From contig CAVQME010000010.1 in assembly GCA_963713545.1 (NCBI GenBank), forward strand, positions 558,001 to 622,000: a stretch of DNA of 64,000 nucleotides. The letters run 5' to 3'. The position numbers and the translations under genes are program-made. Under the pieces are notes generated by a model. It saw only the letters and a list, made by a program, of their open reading frames with translations. It ran no database searches and had not been told where the DNA came from. The stretch is from CAVPLM01 sp963713545. GTDB lineage: Bacteria; Actinomycetota; Thermoleophilia; RBG-16-64-13. Shown here in pieces: positions 7,633-15,178 of the stretch; within the stretch, counting starts at the first letter, position 1; each line of letters begins with the position of its first letter.

Positions 7633-8337
7633 CTATAGCCCAAGCCTGCGCCGCACGGCTTCGCCCTCAAGCTCGCGCAAGGTGTCAGCCCCGACCCAGC
7701 GACCTGTCTTGCTCTCGGAAGCAGCGAGGCGGCGGGCCGTCTCCACCGCCCGCGCGTTCAAAGCCGGGCTCCGCTTGCCGATGTTCCGCAGGGCCCAATT
7801 GATGGCCTTCTTGACGAAATTGCGCTCGTCCCCGGCCTCCCGCTCGATCGCGGCCAGCAGGGGCAAGAAGCGTTCGTCCGGCGCGTCCTTACCGTGCCAG
7901 GCCAATGACGCCATCAGAGCGAAGCCGGCCCGCTTGACGAACTCCTCCTGCCGCCCGCTCCACTCCAGGGCTTTCTCCCAGGCCAGCGGGCAATAGGCGA
8001 ACAGGTTGTTGCAGAGCTGGTCGCAGACGTCCCAGGAATCGAGGCCCAGCGCCCAGGCCTCCATCTGCTCTTCGTCGACCATCTCGGGAAGATCCACCAG
8101 GCCGGCGAGTAAACGCGCCTCATGGATCCCCGTCTCCCATAGCTCGAGGGCGAACGCATGCCGGGCGGGGTCGCGCCGCCCCAACTCCTTCACGATCCGC
8201 TTGCCGAGAGCGCGCACCTGCGGCACGGACAGGCCGTAAGCGTGGTCGATGTTGATGCCGTAGCGGGCCATGCCGGCGAGAGCTTCCTCGTCCCGCCGAG
8301 ATGTGAGTTCCGCCAGAACCTCTTCGACGGTGATCAT
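7633..8337 (-). CDS. alkD: DNA alkylation repair protein, AlkD-like
   Basis: 234 residues of the AlkD/AlkC HEAT-like repeat family. The family hallmarks DSWDVCDQLCNNLF (about residues 103-116), WAFALMASL-type helices, FVKKAINWALRNIGKRSP (about 172-190) and a conserved repeat layout are all present. AlkD-type enzymes remove bulky N3/N7-alkylated purines without base flipping. Length is normal and the frame intact. Its minus-strand neighbour downstream is a short Tag-like glycosylase, making a small alkylation-repair pair. Confidence 0.85.
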   Translation of the reverse strand: MITVEEVLAELTSRRDEEALAGMARYGINIDHAYGLSVPQVRALGKRIVKELGRRDPARHAFALELWETGIHEARLLAGLVDLPEMVDEEQMEAWALGLDSWDVCDQLCNNLFAYCPLAWEKALEWSGRQEEFVKRAGFALMASLAWHGKDAPDERFLPLLAAIEREAGDERNFVKKAINWALRNIGKRSPALNARAVETARRLAASESKTGRWVGADTLRELEGEAVRRRLGL

Positions 8338-8431
8338 GCTGTCATGACCTCTGCTCCGTCCCCAGATCTGTTGGACCGCACCGACCCCATTCTAGCGGGC
8401 CAAGCTGGGCTGTTGATCCCCTTGGCTGCTG

Positions 8432-8626
8432 CGACCCGGTGCTCGCGAGCGCAGCAGTCGCGCACGGTGGAGACGTGCGCGGAGAGTGCGAGTGCCTCAT
8501 CGACCCCGCTCTCGTCGCCGGAGCCACTCCCTCGATTGCCTTCGCTAGGTCGACCCGGCGCTCGCGAGCGCAGCAGTCGCGCATGGTGGGCACGCGCGCG
8601 GAGAGCGTGAGCACCGGGTCGACCCC
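8432..8626. repeat. pair of ~76-bp palindrome-ended repeats
   Basis: Copy 1 (8432-8507) and copy 2 (8551-8626) are direct repeats, offset by 119 bases, sharing CGCTCGCGAGCGCAGCAGTC-type cores. In copy 2 the ends are mutually inverted (GTCGACCCGG at 8549 and CCGGGTCGAC near 8624), so each unit can fold into a long hairpin. They occupy the 290-base gap between the AlkD and ABC-ATPase genes and contain no gene. They look like dispersed palindromic elements or a processing/termination structure. Confidence 0.6.
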
Positions 8627-8627
8627 C

Positions 8628-9308
8628 TCAGATCTCGAGTCCGCCCAATGTCGTCTCTAGCCACTCCCTGGCCACGGTCCCGCGGTCGCTCAGATCGAGC
8701 TCGCGCAGCTTGCGGTCGGGAGTGAGCTCCACGATCCGGTCTGCCAGCCTGAGGGCTTCGGTGAGCTCGTGGGTCACGTACACCACCGTGGTCTCCCTCT
8801 CCTTGATGATCCCCTGCAGGATGGCGATGAGCGACCCCTTGAGCACCGCGTCCATATTGCTGAAAGGCTCGTCCAGCAGGAGGATACGGGGCTCGGCGGC
8901 GAAGGCCCGGGCGATGGACACCCTCTGGGCCATGCCCCCGCTCAGCTCCGCCGGGTGGTAGCGTTCGAAGCCGTCCAGCTCCACCCGCTCCAGCCAGCGG
9001 GCCGCGGCGGCACGGGCACTCTTCTTGTCGATCCCCTGGGCCCGTAGCGGCGCGGCCACGTTGTCGAGAGCGGTGCGCCAAGGCAGCAACCGCGGCTCCT
9101 GGAACACGTAGCCCGCGGCGCCCTCGGCCACGCTCACGGTACCGGAGTCGGGCAGTACGATCCCCGTGATCAGCTTCAGTATGGTGGTCTTCCCCACTCC
9201 GGACGGCCCCACTACCCCCACGATCTGGCCGGTAGCGATATGCATCGAGAGATCGTCCAAGACTTTGAGCGAATCGAAAGCCTTGCTCACGTGGTCGAAG
9301 GTGATCAT
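8628..9308 (-). CDS. ABC transporter ATPase, nitrate/sulfonate/taurine type
   Basis: 226 residues with Walker A GPSGVGKTT, the ABC signature LSGGMAQRVSIARA, Walker B RILLLDEP and the H-loop (VTHELTEAL). The sequence is of the SsuB/TauB/NrtD subfamily that energises uptake of small oxyanions, sulfonates or thiamine precursors. It is the third gene of a permease-lipoprotein-ATPase operon on the minus strand, following the permease by 13 bases. The C-terminus ends at the edge of the palindromic repeat pair. Confidence 0.9.
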   Translation of the reverse strand: MITFDHVSKAFDSLKVLDDLSMHIATGQIVGVVGPSGVGKTTILKLITGIVLPDSGTVSVAEGAAGYVFQEPRLLPWRTALDNVAAPLRAQGIDKKSARAAAARWLERVELDGFERYHPAELSGGMAQRVSIARAFAAEPRILLLDEPFSNMDAVLKGSLIAILQGIIKERETTVVYVTHELTEALRLADRIVELTPDRKLRELDLSDRGTVAREWLETTLGGLEI

Positions 9309-9321
9309 GCGGCCACCCGCC

Positions 9322-10137
9322 TCATTCGGGCACCTTCCTCCAGCGCATTACCCGCCTCTTGAGCGGCCGCAGCACGCCGAACTCGATGACCGCCATCAGG
9401 GCGAGGAGCACCAAGATCCAAGCGAAAACCTCCGGGGTCTCGAGGTAGCTCATGGCTCGGGAGAAGGCGTGTCCGATCCCGTCCATGGCCCCGAGGACCT
9501 CTGCCAGCACCACCGCCCGCACGGCAATGCCGGTGGCCAGGGTCAACCCGGCCATCACCGGGGAGGCGATCCCCGGCATGTAGATCTCGGTGAGGAACAG
9601 CTTGCGGGGAAAGTGGTAGACACCGCCCATCTCCACCAGACGGCGATCGATGGCCAGCACTCCCGCCACCGTGTTCACGTACATGGTCGGGACGACGATC
9701 GCGGCCACAGTGAAGATGACCGCGAGGTCGCCCAGACTGAACCAGAGCATGGCGAGTGCGGCGATGATGACCGCCGGGATGGTCATGCCCACCCAGCGCA
9801 GAGGCTCGAGGAACGAGCGCAGCCGAGGCTCGAGTCCGGCCAGGACGCCCAAGATCAAACCTACTCCGGCCCCGATGGCCAGCCCGATCACCAAGCGCTT
9901 GAGCGTGATGAGCAGCTGGAGCCAGAGGTCGCCTTCCCAGGCCAGGCGGCCGAGAGCTTTCACGGTCTCGACCGGGGAGGCCATGAACGCCGGGTTCACG
10001 ACCAACGAGAGCAGCTGCCACACCACCAGGATGGCAGCTACCCCCGCGGCCGCGAAGAGCAGCCGCGTGCGCCGCGCTACCGGGGTCCGCGACCCCGCGG
10101 CGCCTCTCGTCCCCTTATGGGGCGTAGTAGAACCCAT
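9322..10137 (-). CDS. ABC transporter permease, SsuC/TauC type
   Basis: 271 residues with about six membrane helices and the BPD inner-membrane domain: the EAA-type loop around the conserved Gly lies in ALDRRLVEMGGVYHF-like sequence (VLAIDRRLVEMGGVYHFPRK). It forms the translocation channel for the substrate captured by the lipoprotein encoded just upstream. It overlaps that gene's 3' end by 23 bases and leads the ATPase gene by 13 bases, a compact operon. Substrate is unknown. Confidence 0.9.
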   Translation of the reverse strand: MGSTTPHKGTRGAAGSRTPVARRTRLLFAAAGVAAILVVWQLLSLVVNPAFMASPVETVKALGRLAWEGDLWLQLLITLKRLVIGLAIGAGVGLILGVLAGLEPRLRSFLEPLRWVGMTIPAVIIAALAMLWFSLGDLAVIFTVAAIVVPTMYVNTVAGVLAIDRRLVEMGGVYHFPRKLFLTEIYMPGIASPVMAGLTLATGIAVRAVVLAEVLGAMDGIGHAFSRAMSYLETPEVFAWILVLLALMAVIEFGVLRPLKRRVMRWRKVPE

Positions 10138-11197
10138 CGTCGGGCAGCTTGCCGCCGATGACCTCGGGCGACAACTCCGACAAGGCTGTATAGAAGGCCT
10201 CCAGGCTCGCCCGGGCGTCCGCCGCCGGAGTGAACTCCCAGGTGATGTTCTGGAGCGAGGCGGTCATGAGCGCCGCCTTCAGTCCCAACTGGGGCAGCTC
10301 GGTCTCGACCAACGTGCCCGCTTCTTCAGGATTGGCGAGCATCCAGTCGACCGCGGCCTGGTATTCACGCAGGAAGGCCGCCACCACTTCGGGCTTGTCC
10401 ATCACGGTGGGCGCAGCCACGGTTCCCGCGATGGGACTGAGGGCAGAAGCGCCCGCCGCCTGAGCCCAGGCCGTGTCGAAGGCGAGCGCGCGGTAGAGCG
10501 GCGTCTCCGTCGATTGGCTCTGCGCGATGGCGGCCGTAGCGAGCGCCTCGCTCAAAACGGCGTTCTTCACCTTGCCCGACAGCAGCAACTGAGCGGCCAG
10601 GGTGGGGTCGGCGGCGTACTGCAGCTCGAAGTCCTTCTGAGGATCGAGCCCTTCCTTGGTGGCGATGTACTGGAACATGACATCGGGCACGCTGCCCTGG
10701 AACGAGACCACCAGTGATTGGCCTTTGATGTCGGTGAAGCTCTTGGCATCAGGATCGGTGGTGATCAGGTAGGTGATGTTCCACACCGAGATGTCCAGTA
10801 GCTTCATCTTGAGGCCCTTGTTGTAGAAGATGGCCGAAGTGTTTGAGGGGATGGTGACAAAGTCTCCCTGCCCACCGGCCACCATGGCCTTGAGTTGATC
10901 GGCGTTCTCCCAGACCAACAGCTCGGTCTTCTCGGCCACGTCGGCCAACTTGTCATTAACCGCCATATACGCCAGCGGGATGGCCATGGGACCAGGAGGA
11001 GCTACCAGGGTCAGCTTGTCCAGTTTGGCAACGGTGCTGGCGGTGGTCGCTGTGGTCGTCGCGGTGGTCTCGGTGCTGGACGACCCGCATCCCGCGACCC
11101 ATACCAGCCCGAACGCCAGCACGAGCATCGCGGCAAATGCCACCAGCATCAGCGGGTGGCGAAGTCCTGTTGCGGGTCTGCCCATATGTGATGACAT
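10115..11197 (-). CDS. ABC transporter substrate-binding lipoprotein (NMT1/SsuA-like)
   Basis: 360 residues from the ATG at 11197, preceded by AAGGAGAG. A signal peptide ends in a lipobox (LVWVAGC, about residues 27-33), giving a lipid-anchored protein with a short Thr/Ser-rich linker. The periplasmic-binding fold follows (LTLVAPPGPMAIPLAYMAVN; GDFVTIPSNTSAIFYNKG; GQSLVVSFQGSVPD), typical of the NMT1/THI5-like or SsuA group that binds thiamine precursors, sulfonates or similar. It begins the ABC operon and follows a TM1266-like gene after about 110 bases. The location beside the hydrogenase locus is the only hint about the ligand, and I would not guess one. Confidence 0.85.
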   Translation of the reverse strand: MSSHMGRPATGLRHPLMLVAFAAMLVLAFGLVWVAGCGSSSTETTATTTATTASTVAKLDKLTLVAPPGPMAIPLAYMAVNDKLADVAEKTELLVWENADQLKAMVAGGQGDFVTIPSNTSAIFYNKGLKMKLLDISVWNITYLITTDPDAKSFTDIKGQSLVVSFQGSVPDVMFQYIATKEGLDPQKDFELQYAADPTLAAQLLLSGKVKNAVLSEALATAAIAQSQSTETPLYRALAFDTAWAQAAGASALSPIAGTVAAPTVMDKPEVVAAFLREYQAAVDWMLANPEEAGTLVETELPQLGLKAALMTASLQNITWEFTPAADARASLEAFYTALSELSPEVIGGKLPDDGFYYAP

Positions 11198-11309
11198 AGT
11201 AGTCTCGTCTCTCCTTGATTCGTTCCGCCACTGGCCCGGCGCCACCTACGTACAGTGGGCGGCGTCTCGGCACGCGGCCTTCACCCAGTTCTCGCCTGGG
11301 CCTTTCAGA

Positions 11310-11558
11310 TCAGTCGGCAAAATCCATCCGCTGCAGGCCCACGCCCTTCAGACCCTGCAGCTCGCGGTAGAACTCCTCCGTCTCGGCTCCGAAGACGTCC
11401 ACCAGCACGAGTCCGCTCGGCGAGCAGCTCGTCGCGTCGGCATCGTGGATGCCCAGACGGGTGCGGATGTTGCACCCATATTTCGTAAGTGTGGCCTGTA
11501 CCGCGGGCACGTTCTCGGTGCGATGAGAGATGTGGATGCCGAAGATCGTGTGCTGCAT
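11310..11558 (-). CDS. TM1266-like small ACT-fold protein (iron-only hydrogenase system regulator family)
   Basis: 82 residues, started at an ATG with GAAGGAGGAG just upstream. The pattern HTIFGIHISHRTENVPAVQ ... RTRLGIHD ... GLVLVDVFG ... LKGVGLQRMDF fits the small ferredoxin-like/ACT-fold proteins annotated as putative iron-only hydrogenase system regulator (TM1266 type), often found beside [FeFe]-hydrogenase or maturase genes. What they bind is not well established. It is transcribed divergently from rex, sharing a 212-base region with inverted repeats, and heads toward the ABC operon. Family assignment is by motif recall. Confidence 0.6.
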   Translation of the reverse strand: MQHTIFGIHISHRTENVPAVQATLTKYGCNIRTRLGIHDADATSCSPSGLVLVDVFGAETEEFYRELQGLKGVGLQRMDFAD

Positions 11559-11639
11559 GACTCCTCCTTCGTGCTCTCTGACGACGACGCTTGACGGCTC
11601 TTTCGCCTGATGCGTTATTTCCCGGCCGGCGCCTCCCGA

Positions 11640-11665
11640 AACGTCAACTGACCTGTATTGACGTT
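11640..11665. promoter_or_regulatory. 26-bp perfect inverted repeat, candidate operator
   Basis: AACGTCAA (11640-11647) and TTGACGTT (11658-11665) are perfect 8-base inverted arms around a 10-base spacer. The site lies in the divergent region between the TM1266-like gene and rex. It resembles a dimeric regulator site but not the usual Rex palindrome. Confidence 0.5.
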
Positions 11666-11690
11666 CCTACCCAGAAAGAGTAGATTGTGA

Positions 11691-11706
11691 AACACGTAAC
11701 GGTGTT
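11691..11706. promoter_or_regulatory. AACAC/GTGTT inverted repeat with TTGTGAAAC overlap, possible Rex site
   Basis: AACAC and GTGTT are separated by 6 bases. Immediately upstream, 11685-11693 reads TTGTGAAAC, one good half-site of the Rex palindrome (TTGTGAA-type), but the other half is poor. It is 65-80 bases before the rex start. Rex commonly represses its own operon, so this is a weak candidate for autoregulation. Confidence 0.35.
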
Positions 11707-11770
11707 ATCTCGGTAACGATATTGAATGTTTTCAGGGTGATATCATCGTAACGCACTCAAAGGCGCCGGC

Positions 11771-12907
11771 GTGATTGCGCGCCAAAGCACGGAGGCGGGT
11801 CGGCAGAGGCAGGTCGGTCGGACGGTGACAACGGGAAAGAAGCCAGCGGTATCCCGCAAGACGGTGGGAAGGCTCAGCCTATACCGCCGCCTTCTCGACA
11901 GCCTGCTCGAGTCCGGCACCACGAACATCTACTCGCACCAGTTGGCTCACCTCGCCGGTGTGAGTGCCACCCAGGTCCGGCGCGACTTCATGGTCATCGG
12001 GTATTCCGGCAGTCCCAATCGCGGCTACCAGGTGAAGACCTGCCTCGCGGCGATAGAGGCCCTACTGGACGGTTCCACCAGGCAGGACGTCGCTCTTGTC
12101 GGAGTGGGCCGGCTGGGGCGATCCCTCCTGGCGCACTTCTCGGGCCGCCGGCCCTTGCTCCGCATCTCGGCCGGGTTCGATACCGACAAGACCCTGATCG
12201 GGACGTCCGTCGAAGGATGCCCCATCTTCGGCCTGGACGTGATGGAACAGGTCGTCGCCCAAAAAGGGGTCCGGATCGCGATCCTTGCGGTCCCCCAGGA
12301 GACGGCCCAACCGGCGGCCGACGCCTTGGTGCGGGCGGGTGTCCGTAGCATCGTGGACTTCACCGCCATCCCGCTGCGCGTGCCAGACGACGTCTTCGTC
12401 GACCACATGGACATCACTTCGGCACTCGAGTCGGCTGCCTTCTTCGCTCGAGAGGGGGAGTCACCGGAGCCCAGTGCCGACAACGGATCGGATACGGGAT
12501 CCGACTCCGAGATGGAACCGATCATCCAGAACATCGACTCACTCTTAGCGGGAGCCAATATGAAGCTGGAAGAGCTGGCCCAGAAGATCGGGGCCCGGGT
12601 GCTCACGCCCGGTGCTTCCGGTGGGACCGAGGTCACCCGGATCTATGCCGGAGATAGGGTTAGCGACCTCCTGAACGAAGCGTCGGACAAGACCCTGCTG
12701 GTCACCAATCTCGCCAACGTACAGATGGTACGGGTGGCCGAGCTGATGGAGGTCCCGGGCGTGTGCTTCGTCGAGGGAGTGGACCCCGACGAGGAGATCC
12801 TCGAGTTGGCCACGGAGAATCAGACCTTGATCATGGTCTCCCCTGTGGGGGTCTTCGAGACCTGCGGGCTCATCTACCAGATCCTTGCCGCGAACGGACA
12901 GAGCTAG
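11771..12907 (+). CDS. rex: Rex redox-sensing repressor fused to a C-terminal DRTGG domain
   Basis: 378 residues against about 210 for ordinary Rex. Residues ~30-100 form the winged helix (LAGVSATQVRRDFMVIGYSG) and ~105-235 the NAD(H)-binding Rossmann domain (VGVGRLGRSLLAHF, IVDFTAIPLRVPDDVFV). An acidic linker leads to residues ~270-375, which match a DRTGG domain (MKLEELAQKIGARVL, GDRVSDLLNEASDKTLLVTN, VFETCGLIYQIL). Rex normally senses the NADH/NAD+ ratio and represses fermentation and hydrogenase genes when NADH is low. DRTGG domains are usually separate proteins in hydrogenase operons, as at 14791 here. The start may be the GTG at 11771 or the GTG at 11824; the family core begins after both. 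It opens the long hydrogenase operon. Confidence 0.9.
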   Translation: MIARQSTEAGRQRQVGRTVTTGKKPAVSRKTVGRLSLYRRLLDSLLESGTTNIYSHQLAHLAGVSATQVRRDFMVIGYSGSPNRGYQVKTCLAAIEALLDGSTRQDVALVGVGRLGRSLLAHFSGRRPLLRISAGFDTDKTLIGTSVEGCPIFGLDVMEQVVAQKGVRIAILAVPQETAQPAADALVRAGVRSIVDFTAIPLRVPDDVFVDHMDITSALESAAFFAREGESPEPSADNGSDTGSDSEMEPIIQNIDSLLAGANMKLEELAQKIGARVLTPGASGGTEVTRIYAGDRVSDLLNEASDKTLLVTNLANVQMVRVAELMEVPGVCFVEGVDPDEEILELATENQTLIMVSPVGVFETCGLIYQILAANGQS

Positions 12908-12931
12908 GAAACAGGCCACGTAACTCCGCCC

Positions 12932-14794
12932 ATGGAATTCGTCTCATACGACATAGAGACCAACGACTTCCGCCGAGCCGGCGCGGCTTCGCGCTCTATC
13001 AAGGAGCACCTCAAGCGTATCGGCGCCGACGCAGAAGCGATACGGCGCACCATGATCGCCGCCTACGAGGCGGAGATGAACGTGGTCATCCACTCGGTCG
13101 GCGGCCGGTTGGAGGCCTCGCTCAGCGACACGCAGATCGACGTCAACGTAGTGGACGGTGGCCCGGGGATCCCAGACATCGAGTTGGCCATGACCGAAGG
13201 ATTCTCGACGGCGAGCGCCGAGGCGCGCGCTCTCGGCTTCGGGGCGGGGATGGGCCTGCCGAATATCCGGCGCAACAGCGACCGTCTGCGGGTCACCTCT
13301 CGCGGCGACGAAGGGACGCGGGTCAGCTTCACCGTCTATCTGAAGCCTGAGGACACCGCGGCGCCGCGCATCATCTCCCTCTACGCTTCAGCCGACCGCT
13401 GCCGCGACTGCCGCGCCTGCCTGGTGGCCTGCCCCACCCAGGCGATGCGGGTGAGAATGGGTCGCCCCAGCGTTCTGGAGCACCTATGCGTGGACTGCAC
13501 GGCCTGCATCGGCTCGTGTGCTCCGCGAGCGCTGACCATCCGTGATGAGGTCTCGTCTCTCGAGGATGTCACCACTAAAGACGGTATGGTGCTGGCGGTG
13601 CCGCCGGCACTCCTCGCCGGCTGCGGCTCCGCCTATCCCCCTGCCCAGGTGCTGGCGGCCCTGAGGACCCTGGGCTTCGCCGACGTGGTGACCGTGGCCC
13701 CGTTCGAGCGGGCCCTGCGCGAGGCCGCGCTGGCCGCGGCGCAGACGCCGGCCACGGCCGGGGCGGCGTCCGAGGCGTCCGGGACGTCCGGAGCGGTGGC
13801 GACCGCGGCGCAGACGCCGGCCACAGCCGGGGCGGCAGCCGGGATAACGCCGGCCCCGGCGGGCACGCCGGCCCCGAGCTCACCGAGACGGGGGCCGTTG
13901 ATCGTGCCCTCGTGTCCGGCGGTGGTCAATCTCATCGAACTCCGCTTCCCGTCGCTGGTGCCCCAACTCGTGGCGTTCGAATCCCCCTGGGAAGCGCTGC
14001 ATGCCGCCTACGCCGACCGTCCGGTCGCATACGTCGTCTCCTGCCCCAGTCAACGCTCGGCGCTGCTCAGTCATGACCAGAACGGCCCAGACCGGTCGGG
14101 CATGACCGGCTCCTCTGGGCCGGCGCGCGCCGAGTACCTCGCCCCGGAAGTGATCCGCCAGGCCGTTATGATGCGGCTGACGGGGCATGGCGGCGACGGC
14201 TCAGCCGTTGATCCGGGCGCTGTCGGCGACGGCCGGGACGCCGCGACAGGAGGCACCTCGGCGCCGGCCGCGATCGCTCCCGCGGCGCCGGCGTCGGCCG
14301 CGCCGCTGGCTTCCGACGACCTGCTCCCGGTCACGGGCATGAGCCACGTGATCGCCGTCTTGGAGCAGATAGAGAACGGCATGCTCGAAGACGTGGCAGT
14401 GATCGATCCGTATGCCTGCGAGGGCGGCTGCTTCGGTTCCCCCCTGCTCTTCGAAGACCATCATGTGGCCTGCCGGCGCTGGGACCAGGGCCGGGCGCCG
14501 GTCGAGGCCGACGGGGCCGTGCGGGCCGCGAGCGGGGCGACCCGCCCCGCAACCGCCGCGGCCCGGCGGCGGCCGTATGCCGCCCGCCCGGGCATCCGCC
14601 TCGATGCCGACATGTCCCGAGCGATCGAGAAGCTCGGGCGTCTGCAAGCGGTGATCCGCACGCTGCCGGGACGGGACTGTGGCGCCTGCGGCGCCCCCAC
14701 CTGCGCGGCCCTCGCGGAAGATGTTGTCATGGAACGGGCCGGCGTCGACCTGTGCCCCTACGCCGGAGGCGAGAAGGAGGACCCGGACAGATGA
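12932..14794 (+). CDS. fusion: anti-sigma-type ATPase + ferredoxin + degenerate H-cluster domain + Fe-S domain
   Basis: 620 residues with four modules. About 10-137 is a HATPase_c_2/RsbW-type fold (EMNVVIHS, VDGGPGIPD, GFGAGMGLPNIRR). About 150-200 is a two-cluster ferredoxin (CRDCRACLVACP, CVDCTACIGSCAP). About 215-490 resembles the [FeFe]-hydrogenase large subunit but is degenerate: PSCPAVVNL, YVVSCPSQRSA and ACEGGCFGSPL replace the canonical loops. The ~555-615 tail is a CGACGAPTC-type 4Fe-4S domain. Two Ala/Pro/Thr-rich inserts break the hydrogenase part. I infer a redox- or H2-responsive switch kinase, not an enzyme. It follows rex by 24 bases and overlaps the next gene by ATGA. Confidence 0.8.
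   Translation: MEFVSYDIETNDFRRAGAASRSIKEHLKRIGADAEAIRRTMIAAYEAEMNVVIHSVGGRLEASLSDTQIDVNVVDGGPGIPDIELAMTEGFSTASAEARALGFGAGMGLPNIRRNSDRLRVTSRGDEGTRVSFTVYLKPEDTAAPRIISLYASADRCRDCRACLVACPTQAMRVRMGRPSVLEHLCVDCTACIGSCAPRALTIRDEVSSLEDVTTKDGMVLAVPPALLAGCGSAYPPAQVLAALRTLGFADVVTVAPFERALREAALAAAQTPATAGAASEASGTSGAVATAAQTPATAGAAAGITPAPAGTPAPSSPRRGPLIVPSCPAVVNLIELRFPSLVPQLVAFESPWEALHAAYADRPVAYVVSCPSQRSALLSHDQNGPDRSGMTGSSGPARAEYLAPEVIRQAVMMRLTGHGGDGSAVDPGAVGDGRDAATGGTSAPAAIAPAAPASAAPLASDDLLPVTGMSHVIAVLEQIENGMLEDVAVIDPYACEGGCFGSPLLFEDHHVACRRWDQGRAPVEADGAVRAASGATRPATAAARRRPYAARPGIRLDADMSRAIEKLGRLQAVIRTLPGRDCGACGAPTCAALAEDVVMERAGVDLCPYAGGEKEDPDR
13736..13836 (+). repeat. in-frame direct repeat inside low-complexity insert
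   Basis: A 32-base unit at 13736-13767 recurs at 13805-13836 with one mismatch, offset by 69 bases (23 codons). It encodes repeated AAQTPATAGAA in the hydrogenase-like region. The insert probably grew by slippage or duplication. Confidence 0.8.
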
Positions 14795-15153
14795 GACTGG
14801 ATGAATTGGCCCAGACCCTGGAGCTCAAGGAGCTCACCCCGCGCGCGAGCGCGGCGGCCGAGGAGGGTGACGTCGACGTCACTCGAGGTTACGCGTCCGA
14901 CCTGCTGAGCGACGTCCTGGCTCACGCCCCTGCTGGAGGATTGCTCGTGACCCTACAGGTCCATCTGAACGTCATCGCGGTCGCAAGCCACGCGGGCCTG
15001 CGGGCGGTCATCTTCTCGTGCGGGCGCATGCCGGACGACGACATCATCGAGAGGGCGGCCGAGGAAGGCCTGACGCTGTACTCGACTTCCGCCGACACGT
15101 TCGACGTCGTCGGCCGCCTACACGAGTTGGGCGTCCGAGGTAGCACCACGTGA
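14791..15153 (+). CDS. DRTGG domain protein
   Basis: 120 residues, all one DRTGG domain: MRLDELAQTLELKELTP, VTRGYASDLLSDVLAHAPAG, LLVTLQVHLNVIAVASHAGL, and a final TFDVVGRLHELG helix. Such proteins are standard members of bacterial [FeFe]-hydrogenase operons, with unproven function; the name-giving domain is also found in phosphotransacetylase and HPr-kinase-like proteins. The start ATG overlaps the stop of the preceding fusion gene (ATGA). It is homologous to the C-terminal third of the Rex fusion upstream, so the locus has two DRTGG units. It may form a partner-switching module with the ATPase and PHP proteins next to it. Confidence 0.85.
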   Translation: MRLDELAQTLELKELTPRASAAAEEGDVDVTRGYASDLLSDVLAHAPAGGLLVTLQVHLNVIAVASHAGLRAVIFSCGRMPDDDIIERAAEEGLTLYSTSADTFDVVGRLHELGVRGSTT

Positions 15154-15178
15154 AGCCGCCAGCAGAAGGACACTATGT

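Noticed and set aside
12932..14794. Reading the 620-residue chimera as an active hydrogenase
   Set aside because: All three H-cluster loops deviate (PSCPA, SCPSQ, CEGGC) and two low-complexity inserts interrupt the domain, so a sensory or structural role is more likely than catalysis.
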